From NCBI RefSeq assembly GCF_035918235.1, contig NZ_CP109485.1, positions 9,455,001 to 9,519,000 on the forward strand: DNA of 64,000 nucleotides, read 5' to 3'. This document shows positions 34,705 to 43,660 of the stretch, in pieces. This stretch comes from Streptomyces sp. NBC_01445. Lineage in GTDB: Bacteria > Actinomycetota > Actinomycetes > Streptomycetales > Streptomycetaceae. The notes under the pieces are model-generated. The model saw nothing but the letters and a program-made list of their open reading frames with translations. It did not search any database and was not told the origin of the DNA. The translations under genes and the position numbers were made by a program. Every line of letters starts with the position of its first letter. Position 1 is the stretch's first letter.

Positions 34705-34922
34705 CGACTCCCTATCAGGCGGCCGTACTTGCGGTGCACGGTCTGCTTGGTGACGCCGAGCCGCTCCGCGATGTCCTGCCAGGACCATCCCAGCTTCCGG
34801 GCGTTCTCGACCTGGAGGATCTCCAGGCGTTCGGTGAGTTCTCGTAGGGCGGCCACCGCGCGGAGCCCGGTGTCCGGGTCGCTGCTGGCGGCGCCCTCGG
34901 CGATTTCGAGTGTGCTCTCCAT
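34701..34922 (-). CDS. small helix-turn-helix regulator paired with ClpN protein
   Basis: 73 residues from ATG 34922. The C-terminal half carries a Fis/Trp-repressor-like helix-turn-helix (WSWQDIAERLGVTKQTVHRKYGRLIG). The ATG is 7 nt after a -10 (TATGCT) and has no ribosome site, so the mRNA is probably leaderless; an alternative ATG at 34934 would lie within the -10 element. The gene is covered by two palindromic operators and should repress itself. It is translationally coupled to the ClpN-domain gene. Confidence 0.85.
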   Translation of the reverse strand: MESTLEIAEGAASSDPDTGLRAVAALRELTERLEILQVENARKLGWSWQDIAERLGVTKQTVHRKYGRLIGSR

Positions 34923-34924
34923 GG

Positions 34925-34970
34925 CCGTCAGCATATGCTGACGGCCGAATGGGTGTCAACATATGCTGAC
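34925..34970 (-). promoter_or_regulatory. promoter and paired operators of the HTH-ClpN operon
   Basis: Two copies of GTCAGCATATGCTGAC: a perfect one at 34927-34942 (20-bp palindrome 34925-34944) and one with a single change at 34955-34970, 28 bp apart. The minus-strand promoter lies in them: -35 TTGACA (34959-34954), 18-nt spacer, -10 TATGCT (34935-34930). Both promoter boxes are inside the operators. Confidence 0.8.
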
Positions 34971-35033
34971 GCGATCCGGGGGTCCGAGAACCGATCGGAG
35001 CACCAGATCAGGCCGGGATGCCGCAGGCCTTCC

Positions 35034-35039
35034 TAGCAT
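35034..35039 (+). promoter_or_regulatory. -10 element for leaderless transporter mRNA
   Basis: TAGCAT lies 6 nt before GTG 35046, and no ribosome site is present, so translation probably starts at the mRNA 5' end. No clear -35 box. Confidence 0.45.
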
Positions 35040-35045
35040 CGGCAT

Positions 35046-36254
35046 GTGGAACACCCTGCACCGGAACAGCCGACCGCCCGGCCGCCCGCCGCGGCCTACC
35101 GCAACCTGGCCGTGGCCACCATCGGGTTCGCTCTCACGTTCTGGGCCTGGGCCCTCATCGCGCCGCTCGGCAGCGACTTCGGGGAACGCCTGAACCTGAG
35201 CTCGTTCAACCAGTCGTTCCTCGTCGCGGTGCCCGTCATCGTGGGCTCCCTCGGCCGCGTTCCCGTCGGCGCGCTGACCGACCGCTACGGCGCCAAGCTG
35301 ATGTTCCCGCTGATCTCCGCCCTGACGATCATCCCGGTGCTCCTGGTCATCCCCGCCAGGGGCTCCTTCGTCGCCATGCTCGGCGTCGGATTCCTGCTCG
35401 GTATCGGCGGCACGACGTTCGCCATCGGTATCCCGCTCGTGAACTCCTGGTTCCCGCCCGCCCACCGCGGGTTCGCGCTCGGAATCTTCGGCATGGGCAT
35501 GGGTGGTGTGGCCCTGTCGGGCTACTTCACGCCACGCATGGCCAAGCACAGTGAGAACCTCCCCTTCTTCGTGGTGGCCATCGCGCTGGCCGCCTACGCG
35601 CTGCTCGCTCTGCTCCTGATCACCGACCGCCCCGACCGGCCGATCCCCACCAGCCCGCTCGCCACCCGGCTCGGGCAGGCGGGACGGCTGAGGGTGACGT
35701 GGGAGCTGTCCGGTCTGTACGCGATCGGGTTCGGCGGCATCGTCGCGTTCGGCGTCTACCTGCCCACGTATCTGAAGACCTGGTACGAGCTCGACCCCAC
35801 CGACGCGGGCACCAAAGCGGCCGGGTTCGCCCTGGTCACCGTCATCTTCCGGCCCATCGGCGGCTGGCTGTCCGACCGGATCCACCCGGCGACCGTCACT
35901 GCCTGCGCCTTGGGTGTCGTCGCGCTCTTCGCGATCGTCCAGGCCTTCGACCCGAAGCTGAACCCCGTGGGCACGATCTGCTTCCTGCTGATGGCCGCCG
36001 GACTCGGCACGGCCAGCGGCAGCGTCTTCGCGCTCGTCTCCCAGGTCACTCCACAGCCGCAGGTCGGCTCTGTCACCGGCATCGTCGGTGCGATGGGCGG
36101 CCTCGGTGGCTTCGTGCCACCGCTCGTCATGGGCGCGGTCTACAGCGCCAAGAGCTCGTACTCCATCGGCTTCATGCTCCTGTCCGACCTGGCTCTCGCC
36201 GGCTGCGTCTATGCGTACGGCCGCATGCGGAACATCGGGGCGGAGCGGCCGTAG
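35046..36254 (+). CDS. narK: NarK-type nitrate/nitrite transporter (MFS)
   Basis: 402 residues, about 12 spans. Nitrate-porter features are FALTFWAWALIAPLG in span 1, PVIVGSLGRVPVGALTDRYG (Arg plus nitrate signature area), GMGMGGVALSGYFTPR and GAMGGLGGFVPPLVMGAVYS (Gly-rich nitrate signatures of span 5 and span 11). It probably imports nitrate or exports nitrite across the membrane. It heads the molybdoenzyme operon, with a 127-nt gap to the next gene, which supports nitrate as substrate. Confidence 0.88.
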   Translation: MEHPAPEQPTARPPAAAYRNLAVATIGFALTFWAWALIAPLGSDFGERLNLSSFNQSFLVAVPVIVGSLGRVPVGALTDRYGAKLMFPLISALTIIPVLLVIPARGSFVAMLGVGFLLGIGGTTFAIGIPLVNSWFPPAHRGFALGIFGMGMGGVALSGYFTPRMAKHSENLPFFVVAIALAAYALLALLLITDRPDRPIPTSPLATRLGQAGRLRVTWELSGLYAIGFGGIVAFGVYLPTYLKTWYELDPTDAGTKAAGFALVTVIFRPIGGWLSDRIHPATVTACALGVVALFAIVQAFDPKLNPVGTICFLLMAAGLGTASGSVFALVSQVTPQPQVGSVTGIVGAMGGLGGFVPPLVMGAVYSAKSSYSIGFMLLSDLALAGCVYAYGRMRNIGAERP

Positions 36255-36381
36255 GGCGTGTTTGCGGCCTCATCATCGGCCGGGCGTGCGTGCCCCGTTG
36301 CGCGCCGCCGCCGACCGACACGTCACTCGTGCGCCTTCAACAACGGGCGAAATGCATACAAAACTCCCTATCGTGGGTCGG

Positions 36382-37500
36382 GTGACTGAGCCACCCGCAC
36401 CCCCCGCCGCCGCCTCGGACGTGGCCACCGCTCCGGACGCGCCACCGCCCACCGGCGCGGTCGGCGGGCCCCGACCGCGTTCGGTCGCAGGGCGGGCCAC
36501 GCTCGCCGGCACCATCGTGTCCCTCCTGCTGATCCTGGCCATCGTGTTCGGCAGCCGGATGCTCAAGGACTTCGACTCGGCTCTCCTCCCGTACGCCGTC
36601 GCGACTGTGTTCCTCGCCTTCGGTGTCGCCTACCGCTACACCGTGTGGATCTCCGCCCCGGGCGCACGCCGTCTGTTCAAGCAGGGCTGGCGCAGCCTGT
36701 TCTCGTCCGACAACTTCCGCAAGGCGCCCACCGCGCTGCCGCAGATGATCGCCACCTACCTCGGCTTCCAGAAGTTCCTCGGGGCCCGCTCGCAGGCCCG
36801 CTGGGCCGCCCACCAGCTGATCTTCTGGGGCTGCATCCTGGCCGCCCTGATCACCTTCCCGCTGACCTGGGGGTGGTTCACGTTCACCTCCCCGTCCGGT
36901 GCGGGTCCCGGCTACGCGATGCGGATCTGGGGCATCAAGGTCATCGGCTTCGACTCGCTGAACATCCTCGGCTGGCTGATGTTCCACGGCCTGGACATCG
37001 CCGCCGTCCTGGTGATCCCCGGCGCCTCGTACTTCCTGTGGCGGCGTATGAAGGACCGCGGCGCCATGACCGGCCAGCGCTTCGCCTACGACCTGGTCCC
37101 GCTGATCGCCCTGATCGTCATCTCGGTGACCGGCCTGCTCCTCACCTTCTCTTCGATCTTCCTGCACGGCGGCGGCTACGAGTTCCTGGCGATCCTGCAC
37201 ATGGTGTCGGTGGTCTTCACCCTCATCTACATCCCCTTCGGCAAGTTCTTCCACATCGTCCAGCGGCCGGCCGCCGTCGGCATGCAGCTGTTCAAGTACA
37301 CGGCCCGCAAGGACGAACAGCTCTTCCACTGCAAGCGCTGCGGTCAGCTGATCGACACCGCCCCGTACGTCGAGAACCTCCAGGGCACCATGCGTGACCT
37401 CAAGCTCGACTTCGCCACCTGGACCGAGTACTGCCCCCGCTGCAAGCGGGTGCTGCGCGGTGCCGCATACCTCAGCGACGTGAAGAAGGGCTTCAAGTGA
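36382..37500 (+). CDS. NarI-like heme b membrane subunit with C-terminal zinc/Fe-S knuckles
   Basis: 372 residues from GTG 36382, which is 7 nt after TATCGT and may be leaderless; GTG 36373 or ATG 36352 are alternatives. Six spans. His residues in AHQLIFWG, MFHGLD and the last span (LHMVSVVFTLIYIPFGKFFH, His-to-His distance 18) resemble the heme-b ligands of NarI, whose last pair has the same spacing. The cytosolic tail holds HCKRCGQ and YCPRCKR, two CxxC knuckles. The stop overlaps the molybdoenzyme start by GTGA. It likely hands quinol electrons to the reductase. Confidence 0.8.
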   Translation: MTEPPAPPAAASDVATAPDAPPPTGAVGGPRPRSVAGRATLAGTIVSLLLILAIVFGSRMLKDFDSALLPYAVATVFLAFGVAYRYTVWISAPGARRLFKQGWRSLFSSDNFRKAPTALPQMIATYLGFQKFLGARSQARWAAHQLIFWGCILAALITFPLTWGWFTFTSPSGAGPGYAMRIWGIKVIGFDSLNILGWLMFHGLDIAAVLVIPGASYFLWRRMKDRGAMTGQRFAYDLVPLIALIVISVTGLLLTFSSIFLHGGGYEFLAILHMVSVVFTLIYIPFGKFFHIVQRPAAVGMQLFKYTARKDEQLFHCKRCGQLIDTAPYVENLQGTMRDLKLDFATWTEYCPRCKRVLRGAAYLSDVKKGFK

Positions 37501-39797
37501 CCCAGCAGTACATCCCGCTTGACCCCTCCATCGCACCACCCGGCACCCGCAACTTCCGTGACGCGGGCGGCATCCCGGCCGACCAGTGGCACGCCGACCA
37601 GAACGGCGAGACGCTCGTCCCCACCCACTGCTGCTTCTGCGGCGTGCAGTGCGGGATGTATCTGCGCGTCGACAAGGGCGGCAAGGTGTTCGGCGTCGAG
37701 CCCCGCAACCACGACATCAACCGCATGCGGCTCTGCCCCAAGGGCATCAACGCCTACCAGCAGATCAACCACCCGGACCGGCTGACCGCCCCCCTCATGC
37801 GCCGCTCCCGCGACGAACCCTTCCGGGAGGCGACCTGGGAGGAGGCCCTCGACTTCACGGTCTCCGAGATCCGCCGCATCCAGTCCGCCCACGGCAACGA
37901 CGCCTTCGGAGTGCTCGGCGGGGCGAGCCTGTTCTCCGAAAAGACATACCTGGTCGGCAAGTTCGCGCGCGTCGCCCTCAAGACGAAGCACGTCGACTAC
38001 AACGGCCGCCTGTGCATGGTCTCCGCCGCCGGAGCCAACAAGCTGTCCTTCGGCATCGACCGGGCCGGCAACCCCTTCTCCGACATCCTCCTCTCCGACT
38101 GCCTGCTGATCGCCGGGTCGAACGTGGGGGAGTGCTTCCCGGTGATGACCCAGTACGTGTGGGGCGCCCGAGACCGGGGCGCCGTCCTCATCGTCGTCGA
38201 CCCGCGCGAGACGTCCATCGCCCGCACCGCCGACATCCACGTCGCCCTCAAGCCGGGCACCGACTCCGTGTTTTTCAACGCCGTACTGAACGTAGTCATC
38301 CGCGAGAACCTCGTCGACGAGGAGTACGTGGCCGCGCACACCACCGGCTGGGACGAGGTCAAGGCCACCGTCGCGACGTACACCCCGGAACGGGCCGCCG
38401 AGATCTGCGGGATCCCCGCCGCACAGGTCGTCCAGGTCGCCAGGGCCTTCGCGGGCGCCAACAACGCCATGGCCTGGCACGCCCGGGGCATCGAGCACCA
38501 CTCCCAGGGCGTCGAGAACTGCCTCACCGTCATCAACCTCTGCGTGGCCACCGGCAACATCGGCAAGCCCGGCGCCGGCTACGGCACCCTCACCGGTCAG
38601 GGCAACGGCCAGGGCGGCCGCGAGCACGGCCAGAAGGCCGACCTGCTGCCCGGCGGGCGCTCCATCCTGAACCCCGACCACCGACGGCAGATCTGCGAGA
38701 TCTGGGGCATCGAGGAGTCCGAACTCCCCGCCGCCGGCACGTCGATGATGGAAATGGTCTGGCAGATGCAGCGCCAGGAGATCCGCGGCCTGATCGGCAT
38801 CTGCAACAACCCGTTCGTCTCCCTCCCCAACTACGCGACGGTCAAGGAGGGTTACGACACCCTCGAGTTCCACGCCCAGTTCGACTTCTTCCTCTCCGAG
38901 ACGGCGGACAACGCCCACGTCGTCTTCCCCGTCACCACCTGGGCCGAGGACGAGGGCGTGATGGCCAACGCCGAGGCCAGGGTGGTCAAGCACAACAAGG
39001 CGCAGGAGCCGCCGGAGGGCGTACGTACCGACACCTGGGTGATGTGTGAGCTGGCCCGACGCCTCGGTGTGGGAGACAAGTTCGACTATCCCGGCTCCCG
39101 CGAAGTCTTCGAGGAGCTGCGCATCGCGTCGGCCGGCACGGTCATCGACTACTACGGAATCACCTACGACCGTCTCGAGGAGACCGGCGGCATCGCCTGG
39201 CCGTGCCCCTCCACCGACCACCCCGGCATGCCCCGCCTCTTCGAGGACGGCAAGTCGTACCACCCCGACGGCAAGATCCACCTCCAGGTCGTGGAGTGGC
39301 ACCCGCCGATGGACCCGTACGACGACGACCACCCCATGTCGCTCACCACCGGCCGCACCGTCGCCCACTTCCTGTCCGGCAACCAGACGCGCCGGCTCGG
39401 CGCCCTGGTCGAGCAGACCCCGCGCCCATGGGCGGAGGTCCACCCCTCGCACGGCTTCAAGAACGGCGATCCGGTACGCGTCGTGACGCGCCGGGGCAGC
39501 GAGGTCTTCCCCGCTCTGGTCACCGAGGCGATCCGCCCCGACACCGTCTTCGTGCCGTACCACTGGCCGGTCCCCACGGCCGCCAACGCGCTCACCATCG
39601 ACGCCCTCGACCCCCGTTCCAAGATCCCCGAATACAAGGTCTGCGCCTGCCGCATCGAGCACGCCGAGCAGATCGACGAGGTGCCGGCGCCCCCGACCGC
39701 GCCCGGCCAGGTCGCGTACCCGGAAGCCCAGGTGTCCCGTACCGACCCCCTGCCGCCCACGGCCCCGCAGGGCCGTGGCACCGCCGAGAGGAGCTGA
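37497..39797 (+). CDS. molybdopterin oxidoreductase (NarB/NapA-like)
   Basis: 766 residues. N-terminal [4Fe-4S] motif CCFCGVQCGMY ... CPKG (about residues 42-85), Mo-bis-MGD fold with the likely Cys ligand in NGRLCMVSAA, GSNVGECFPVM, WHARGIEHHSQGVEN and a C-terminal cofactor-binding domain (MSLTTGRTVAHFLSGNQTR). No Tat signal, so it should be cytoplasmic, as in assimilatory nitrate reductase and NarG-side enzymes. Cys as ligand fits NapA/NarB rather than NarG (Asp). The gene is coupled at both ends to electron-transfer genes. Nitrate is the best guess; formate or another oxyanion is not excluded. Confidence 0.9.
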   Translation: MTQQYIPLDPSIAPPGTRNFRDAGGIPADQWHADQNGETLVPTHCCFCGVQCGMYLRVDKGGKVFGVEPRNHDINRMRLCPKGINAYQQINHPDRLTAPLMRRSRDEPFREATWEEALDFTVSEIRRIQSAHGNDAFGVLGGASLFSEKTYLVGKFARVALKTKHVDYNGRLCMVSAAGANKLSFGIDRAGNPFSDILLSDCLLIAGSNVGECFPVMTQYVWGARDRGAVLIVVDPRETSIARTADIHVALKPGTDSVFFNAVLNVVIRENLVDEEYVAAHTTGWDEVKATVATYTPERAAEICGIPAAQVVQVARAFAGANNAMAWHARGIEHHSQGVENCLTVINLCVATGNIGKPGAGYGTLTGQGNGQGGREHGQKADLLPGGRSILNPDHRRQICEIWGIEESELPAAGTSMMEMVWQMQRQEIRGLIGICNNPFVSLPNYATVKEGYDTLEFHAQFDFFLSETADNAHVVFPVTTWAEDEGVMANAEARVVKHNKAQEPPEGVRTDTWVMCELARRLGVGDKFDYPGSREVFEELRIASAGTVIDYYGITYDRLEETGGIAWPCPSTDHPGMPRLFEDGKSYHPDGKIHLQVVEWHPPMDPYDDDHPMSLTTGRTVAHFLSGNQTRRLGALVEQTPRPWAEVHPSHGFKNGDPVRVVTRRGSEVFPALVTEAIRPDTVFVPYHWPVPTAANALTIDALDPRSKIPEYKVCACRIEHAEQIDEVPAPPTAPGQVAYPEAQVSRTDPLPPTAPQGRGTAERS

Positions 39798-39806
39798 GGT
39801 CACGCC

Positions 39807-40409
39807 ATGATGGGCAGAACGATCTTCATCGATCCGGGCCGGTGCATCGGCTGCCAGGCGTGCGTGTCCGCCTGCCGGGAATGCGACTCGCACCGGGGCA
39901 AGTCCATGATTCACCTCGACTACCCCGACGAGGGCCACTCCGTCGCGTCCCTGCCCACGGTCTGCATGCACTGCGAGGACCCGGTCGCCCCGTGCGCCGA
40001 GGTGTGTCCCGCCGACGCGATCCTGGTGACCGCCGACGGTGTCGTGCAGCAGGCCGACACCACCCGCTGCATCGGCTGCGCCAACTGCGTCAACGCCTGC
40101 CCCTTCGGCGTACCGAAGATCGACCTCCAGGCCAAGCTGCAGATGAAGTGCAACCTCTGCTACGACCGCACCGCCTACGGACTCGCCCCCATGTGCGCCA
40201 CGGTCTGCCCCACCGGGGCCCTCTTCTACGGAACGCTCGAGGATCTCCAGGCCGAACGCCCGGGCGTCCAGGTCGCGGACTCCTTCACGTTCGGCGACGT
40301 CGTTGTCAACACCGGCGTGGCGATGGTCGTCCCCGCCGACAAGGTCCAGTGGCCGGTGCCCGGAGGGCTGCCGATCGTCCAGGTCAACGGGAAGGACGTG
40401 ACCCGATGA
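39807..40409 (+). CDS. ferredoxin-type subunit with four [4Fe-4S] motifs
   Basis: 200 residues, DmsB/NrfC/HycB type. Cys groups: CIGCQACVSACREC, CMHCEDPVAPCAEVCP, CIGCANCVNACPFG and CNLCYDRTAYGLAPMCATVCP, enough for four clusters. It should wire electrons between the NarI-like membrane protein or the Rieske protein and the molybdoenzyme. No signal peptide. It starts 9 nt after the molybdoenzyme stop behind GAGAGGAG, and its stop overlaps the Rieske start (ATGA). Confidence 0.93.
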   Translation: MMGRTIFIDPGRCIGCQACVSACRECDSHRGKSMIHLDYPDEGHSVASLPTVCMHCEDPVAPCAEVCPADAILVTADGVVQQADTTRCIGCANCVNACPFGVPKIDLQAKLQMKCNLCYDRTAYGLAPMCATVCPTGALFYGTLEDLQAERPGVQVADSFTFGDVVVNTGVAMVVPADKVQWPVPGGLPIVQVNGKDVTR

Positions 40410-41062
40410 GCGTCACCGAGCAGCCCCCGGCCCCCGAGCCCGGAACCGACGACGACGCGGCGCAGGCGGCGCTCGAGGACCGCATCTCCGCCGACTCCCT
40501 CACCACACGCCGCGACTACCTCCGTATCGTCGCCACCGTCTCCGGCGGCCTGGCCGTCGGAGGCATCGCCGTCGCCGGGGGAGTGCTGCACCGGCACGGC
40601 GACACCGACAGCGCACCGGAACCCAAGCGGGTCACCGGGCGCCTCGCACCCGGCGAGTCCATTGCCTTCCGCTTCCCCGGCGAGGACGACCGCGCGGTCG
40701 CCGTCCGCCTCACGGACGGCAGCCTCGTCGGTTACTCCGCCGTCTGTACGCACCTGGCGTGCGGCGTGCTGTGGCGCAAGGACCGCGGCAGCGAGGGCGA
40801 GTTGTACTGCCCCTGCCACGAAGGCATCTTCGACGCCCGCACCGGCGAGGTCACCGCGGGCCCGCCACCGCGCGGCCTGCCCAAGGTGCTGCTCGTCGAG
40901 CAGAGCGACGGCAGCGTCTGGGCGGTCGCCACGGCCCGCTCCGGCGAGAACGCCCAGGACGCGGTGTGCAGGGAGTTCGCCGACGCGCGGCCCGAGGTGC
41001 GGGCTCAGCTCGGCTGCCCCGTCGCGAACGACGCCAACGGGGAAAGGAGCCAGCGGACATGA
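40406..41062 (+). CDS. Rieske [2Fe-2S] protein with Tat-like anchor
   Basis: 218 residues. A twin-Arg stretch (TTRRDYLRIVATVSGGLAVG, about residues 32-51) with a hydrophobic core looks like a Tat signal or signal-anchor. The Rieske cluster is intact: VCTHLACGV and CPCHEGIFD supply two Cys-His pairs. Together with the NarI-like protein it resembles a quinol-oxidising electron route, but Rieske proteins are not usual partners of NarB- or NapA-like enzymes. It overlaps both neighbours by 4 bp. Confidence 0.92.
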   Translation: MSVTEQPPAPEPGTDDDAAQAALEDRISADSLTTRRDYLRIVATVSGGLAVGGIAVAGGVLHRHGDTDSAPEPKRVTGRLAPGESIAFRFPGEDDRAVAVRLTDGSLVGYSAVCTHLACGVLWRKDRGSEGELYCPCHEGIFDARTGEVTAGPPPRGLPKVLLVEQSDGSVWAVATARSGENAQDAVCREFADARPEVRAQLGCPVANDANGERSQRT

Positions 41063-41436
41063 GCACCGAAGAGCCTCAAGCCGTTCCCCCGAGGCCCCAG
41101 TACACCCCCGGCAGCGCCCAGCCGCGCCTCAACCGCCCGGTCCAGGAGCGCTACCCGCAGATCCGCCCGACCAGCGGCTACGGCGACCCCCGGATCCAGC
41201 ACACGGGTCCGGGTCCCGGCGCCGGCACCGACCAGGAGCCGGAACGCTCCTCGAAACTCACGGCCCGCCTCGTCCTGGCGATGACGGTGGTCATCGGCCA
41301 GCTATGGGGCCTCAGCGTGGTGGTCAACGAGTGGATGATGGGCGCAACCGGTACGGCCTGGTGGGGCGCGGGATTCCTGTGCCTGTCCTTCCTGGTGGTC
41401 CTGGGGCTGTGGCTGCTCGACCCGAAGGATCGCTGA
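41059..41436 (+). CDS. small two-span membrane protein of the molybdoenzyme operon
   Basis: 125 residues. A Pro-rich cytosolic half (res. 1-65; QPRLNRPVQERYPQIRPTSG) and two spans (LVLAMTVVIGQLWGLSVVV and GAGFLCLSFLVVLGLWLLD). The ATG overlaps the Rieske stop by ATGA, so it is the last member of the coupled operon. No family known; probably a structural or anchoring subunit. Confidence 0.8.
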   Translation: MSTEEPQAVPPRPQYTPGSAQPRLNRPVQERYPQIRPTSGYGDPRIQHTGPGPGAGTDQEPERSSKLTARLVLAMTVVIGQLWGLSVVVNEWMMGATGTAWWGAGFLCLSFLVVLGLWLLDPKDR

Positions 41437-41503
41437 ACTCCCGGCCGGACGACGTCACTTACGTCCCGCAGATCCGGCCTGAACTCCGGCGGACCGGCGC
41501 CAT

Positions 41504-42148
41504 TCAAGACCCCAAGTAGCGCAGTACGGCCAGCACGCGCCGGTTCGCGTCCTCCGACGCGGGCAGGCCCAGCTTGCCGAAGACGGCCGCGACGTGCTTC
41601 TCGACCGTGCCCGCCGACACCACCAGCGCCTGCGCGATCGCGGCGTTCGTCCTGCCCTCGGCCATCAGCGCCAGAACCTCCCGCTCGCGTGCCGTCAGCG
41701 ACTCCAGGTCGCCACCACGGCGGCTCGCTCCGGCCAACTGCGTGACTACTTCGGCGTCGAGAGCGGTGCCGCCGGCGGCGACGCGGGACAGGGCGTCGGT
41801 GAACTCGGCGACGTTCGCGACGCGGTCCTTGAGCAGGTAGCCGACCCCGGCCGAGCCCGCGGCGAGCAGCCTGGTCGCGTACTTGGTCTCGATGTACTGG
41901 GAGAACAGCAGCACGCCCGTGCCCGGGTGCTCGCGCCGGATGTCGATCGCGGCTCGCAGGCCCTCGTCGGTGTGTGTCGGCGGCATCCGGATGTCGACGA
42001 CGGTGACGTCGGGCCGGTGCTCGGCGACGGCTGCGACAAGGGCGTCGGCGTCGGGCACGGCCGCGCACACGTCGTGGCCACGTTCGGTGAGCATCTGGGC
42101 AAGCAACTCCCGCAACACGGCGGCATCTTCGGCGATCACGATGCGCAT
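41504..42148 (-). CDS. NarL/LuxR-family response regulator
   Basis: 214 residues. Receiver domain (RIVIAEDAAVLRELLAQML; phospho-Asp in VTVVDIRMPP; Lys in GYLLKDRV) followed by a LuxR helix-turn-helix (LESLTAREREVLALMAEGRT, IAQALVVSAGTVEKHVAAVF). It is the partner of the kinase directly upstream. The operon order (ABC exporter genes, kinase, regulator) suggests regulation of an exporter under envelope or drug stress. Confidence 0.93.
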   Translation of the reverse strand: MRIVIAEDAAVLRELLAQMLTERGHDVCAAVPDADALVAAVAEHRPDVTVVDIRMPPTHTDEGLRAAIDIRREHPGTGVLLFSQYIETKYATRLLAAGSAGVGYLLKDRVANVAEFTDALSRVAAGGTALDAEVVTQLAGASRRGGDLESLTAREREVLALMAEGRTNAAIAQALVVSAGTVEKHVAAVFGKLGLPASEDANRRVLAVLRYLGS

Positions 42149-42248
42149 GGGGGCATGCTCTCACGGGTTCGAGCGGGGGAGGGCGGGGGCAGCTGCGCTG
42201 CGTGCGGGCCGTCCGTCGTGTCCCTCAGCGCATTGCTTGCGGCGTCAG

Positions 42249-43622
42249 TCATGCGTGGAGCGGCAGTTCCACCGTCACCGCGGTCGGCCCGCCGCTCGGG
42301 CTCGACACGTCAAGGCGTCCGTCCACCGTCCGCACCCGCTGCTGAAGGCCCGTCAGCCCGCTTCCGGCGCCGAGCGCCGCCCCGCCGCGGCCGTCGTCAG
42401 TGACCCGCAGCCGCAGGACGCCGTCCTCCTGCGCGACCCACAACACCGCCCGGCGCGCGCCGCTGTGCTTGATGACGTTGGTGAGGAGCTCCGCCGCGCA
42501 GAAGTACGCGATCGTCTCGATCGCGGGCGTCGGCCGCCGCGGCACGTCCACCGAGAGCTCCACCGGTACGGAGCTCCGCGCGGCCAGCGTCGACAGCGCG
42601 TCGGGCAGGCCGTCGTCCAGGGCCGGGGGATGGATGCCGCGTGCCAGGTCACGCAACTCGGTGAGGGCCTCGGTGGCGTTGCGGTGCGCGATGTCCACGA
42701 GTTGCCGTACACGCGCCGGGTCAGCGATCGGTTCGCCCTCCGGGCCGAGCCGTTCCTTCGCCATGTCGAGGCCCATGGCCAGCGCGACGAGCCGGACCTG
42801 CGCCCCGTCGTGCAGATCGCGCTCCAGGCGGCGCAGCAGGGCTGCCGAGTCATTGACGGCGAGAGCGCGGCTCTCCTCCAAACTCCTTACGCGTTCCGCG
42901 AGTTGGCCCGGACCGAGCAGTGCCCGGATGAGCCAGCGGTCCACGGCGACGACGCCACGTGTGAACCAGGGCGCCGCCAGCAGCGTCACCGCGCCGATCG
43001 CCGCCGCCACGAAGGTCCCGGCGAAACTCGTGCTGTGCGGGGCGCCACCGCCGAGGGGGATCGGTGTGATCGTCGGCATTCCCGCCTCGCCCGCCGCGGG
43101 GCGCTGGTGGAACGCGGCCCAGCGCAGTGGCGCGGAGAGATTGAGGAGGGCGGTCAGCCACCAGCCGACGGCGTACAGGCCGAAGGCGGCGACGGGCAGC
43201 TTCACCAGGACGTATGCCACCGCACGCCACCCCGCCGCATCGCGCAGGCGAGCGTCCAGCCGCGCGAACGCCTTGCCCGTCGGCCGCAGCCGCGGCGGCG
43301 CCTCCACCCGCTCGTCCAGCAACCCCTGGGCGAGCCGGCGATGCACGGCGGCGCAGCCGCGCGCGAGGCCGACCGCCCCGACGACCAGCGCAAGGCCGAG
43401 GACAGCGCCGACGAGGGAGGCGGTGAGACCGGTGCCGAGGGCGAGCAGGACGAGGAGGAGAACGGCCCCGACGACGGCCAGGGGGAAGCCGACCAGGCAG
43501 TACGTGGCCTCGGCCCAGGCACGAGCCGTGAACGGGGCGCGCAGGACGGCGCCCGGGGAGACCTGACGTGAGGGCTCGGCCCGCGCGCCTTCCGGTGGCC
43601 GGTCCCCGGCTGACTCGTGCAT
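42249..43622 (-). CDS. NarL-system sensor histidine kinase (HisKA_3)
   Basis: 457 residues. Four or more spans in two sensor-like repeats (about 40-90, 130-165, 200-235); dimerisation and phospho-His box RRLERDLHDGAQVRLVALAM; ATPase with AELLTNVIKHSGARRAVLWV and DDGRGGA. AGGAGA is 8 nt before the ATG. It lies 100 nt downstream of the ABC permease gene, with a heptanucleotide repeat tract between them. Confidence 0.92.
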   Translation of the reverse strand: MHESAGDRPPEGARAEPSRQVSPGAVLRAPFTARAWAEATYCLVGFPLAVVGAVLLLVLLALGTGLTASLVGAVLGLALVVGAVGLARGCAAVHRRLAQGLLDERVEAPPRLRPTGKAFARLDARLRDAAGWRAVAYVLVKLPVAAFGLYAVGWWLTALLNLSAPLRWAAFHQRPAAGEAGMPTITPIPLGGGAPHSTSFAGTFVAAAIGAVTLLAAPWFTRGVVAVDRWLIRALLGPGQLAERVRSLEESRALAVNDSAALLRRLERDLHDGAQVRLVALAMGLDMAKERLGPEGEPIADPARVRQLVDIAHRNATEALTELRDLARGIHPPALDDGLPDALSTLAARSSVPVELSVDVPRRPTPAIETIAYFCAAELLTNVIKHSGARRAVLWVAQEDGVLRLRVTDDGRGGAALGAGSGLTGLQQRVRTVDGRLDVSSPSGGPTAVTVELPLHA

Positions 43623-43660
43623 GGCTCAAGTCTCCTGTACGTACGCATCTGTTGTAGGTG

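Noticed and set aside
37344..39971. 875-codon minus-strand frame over the molybdoenzyme
   Set aside because: Antisense shadow; the plus strand carries a complete Fe-S/Mo protein with operon overlaps.
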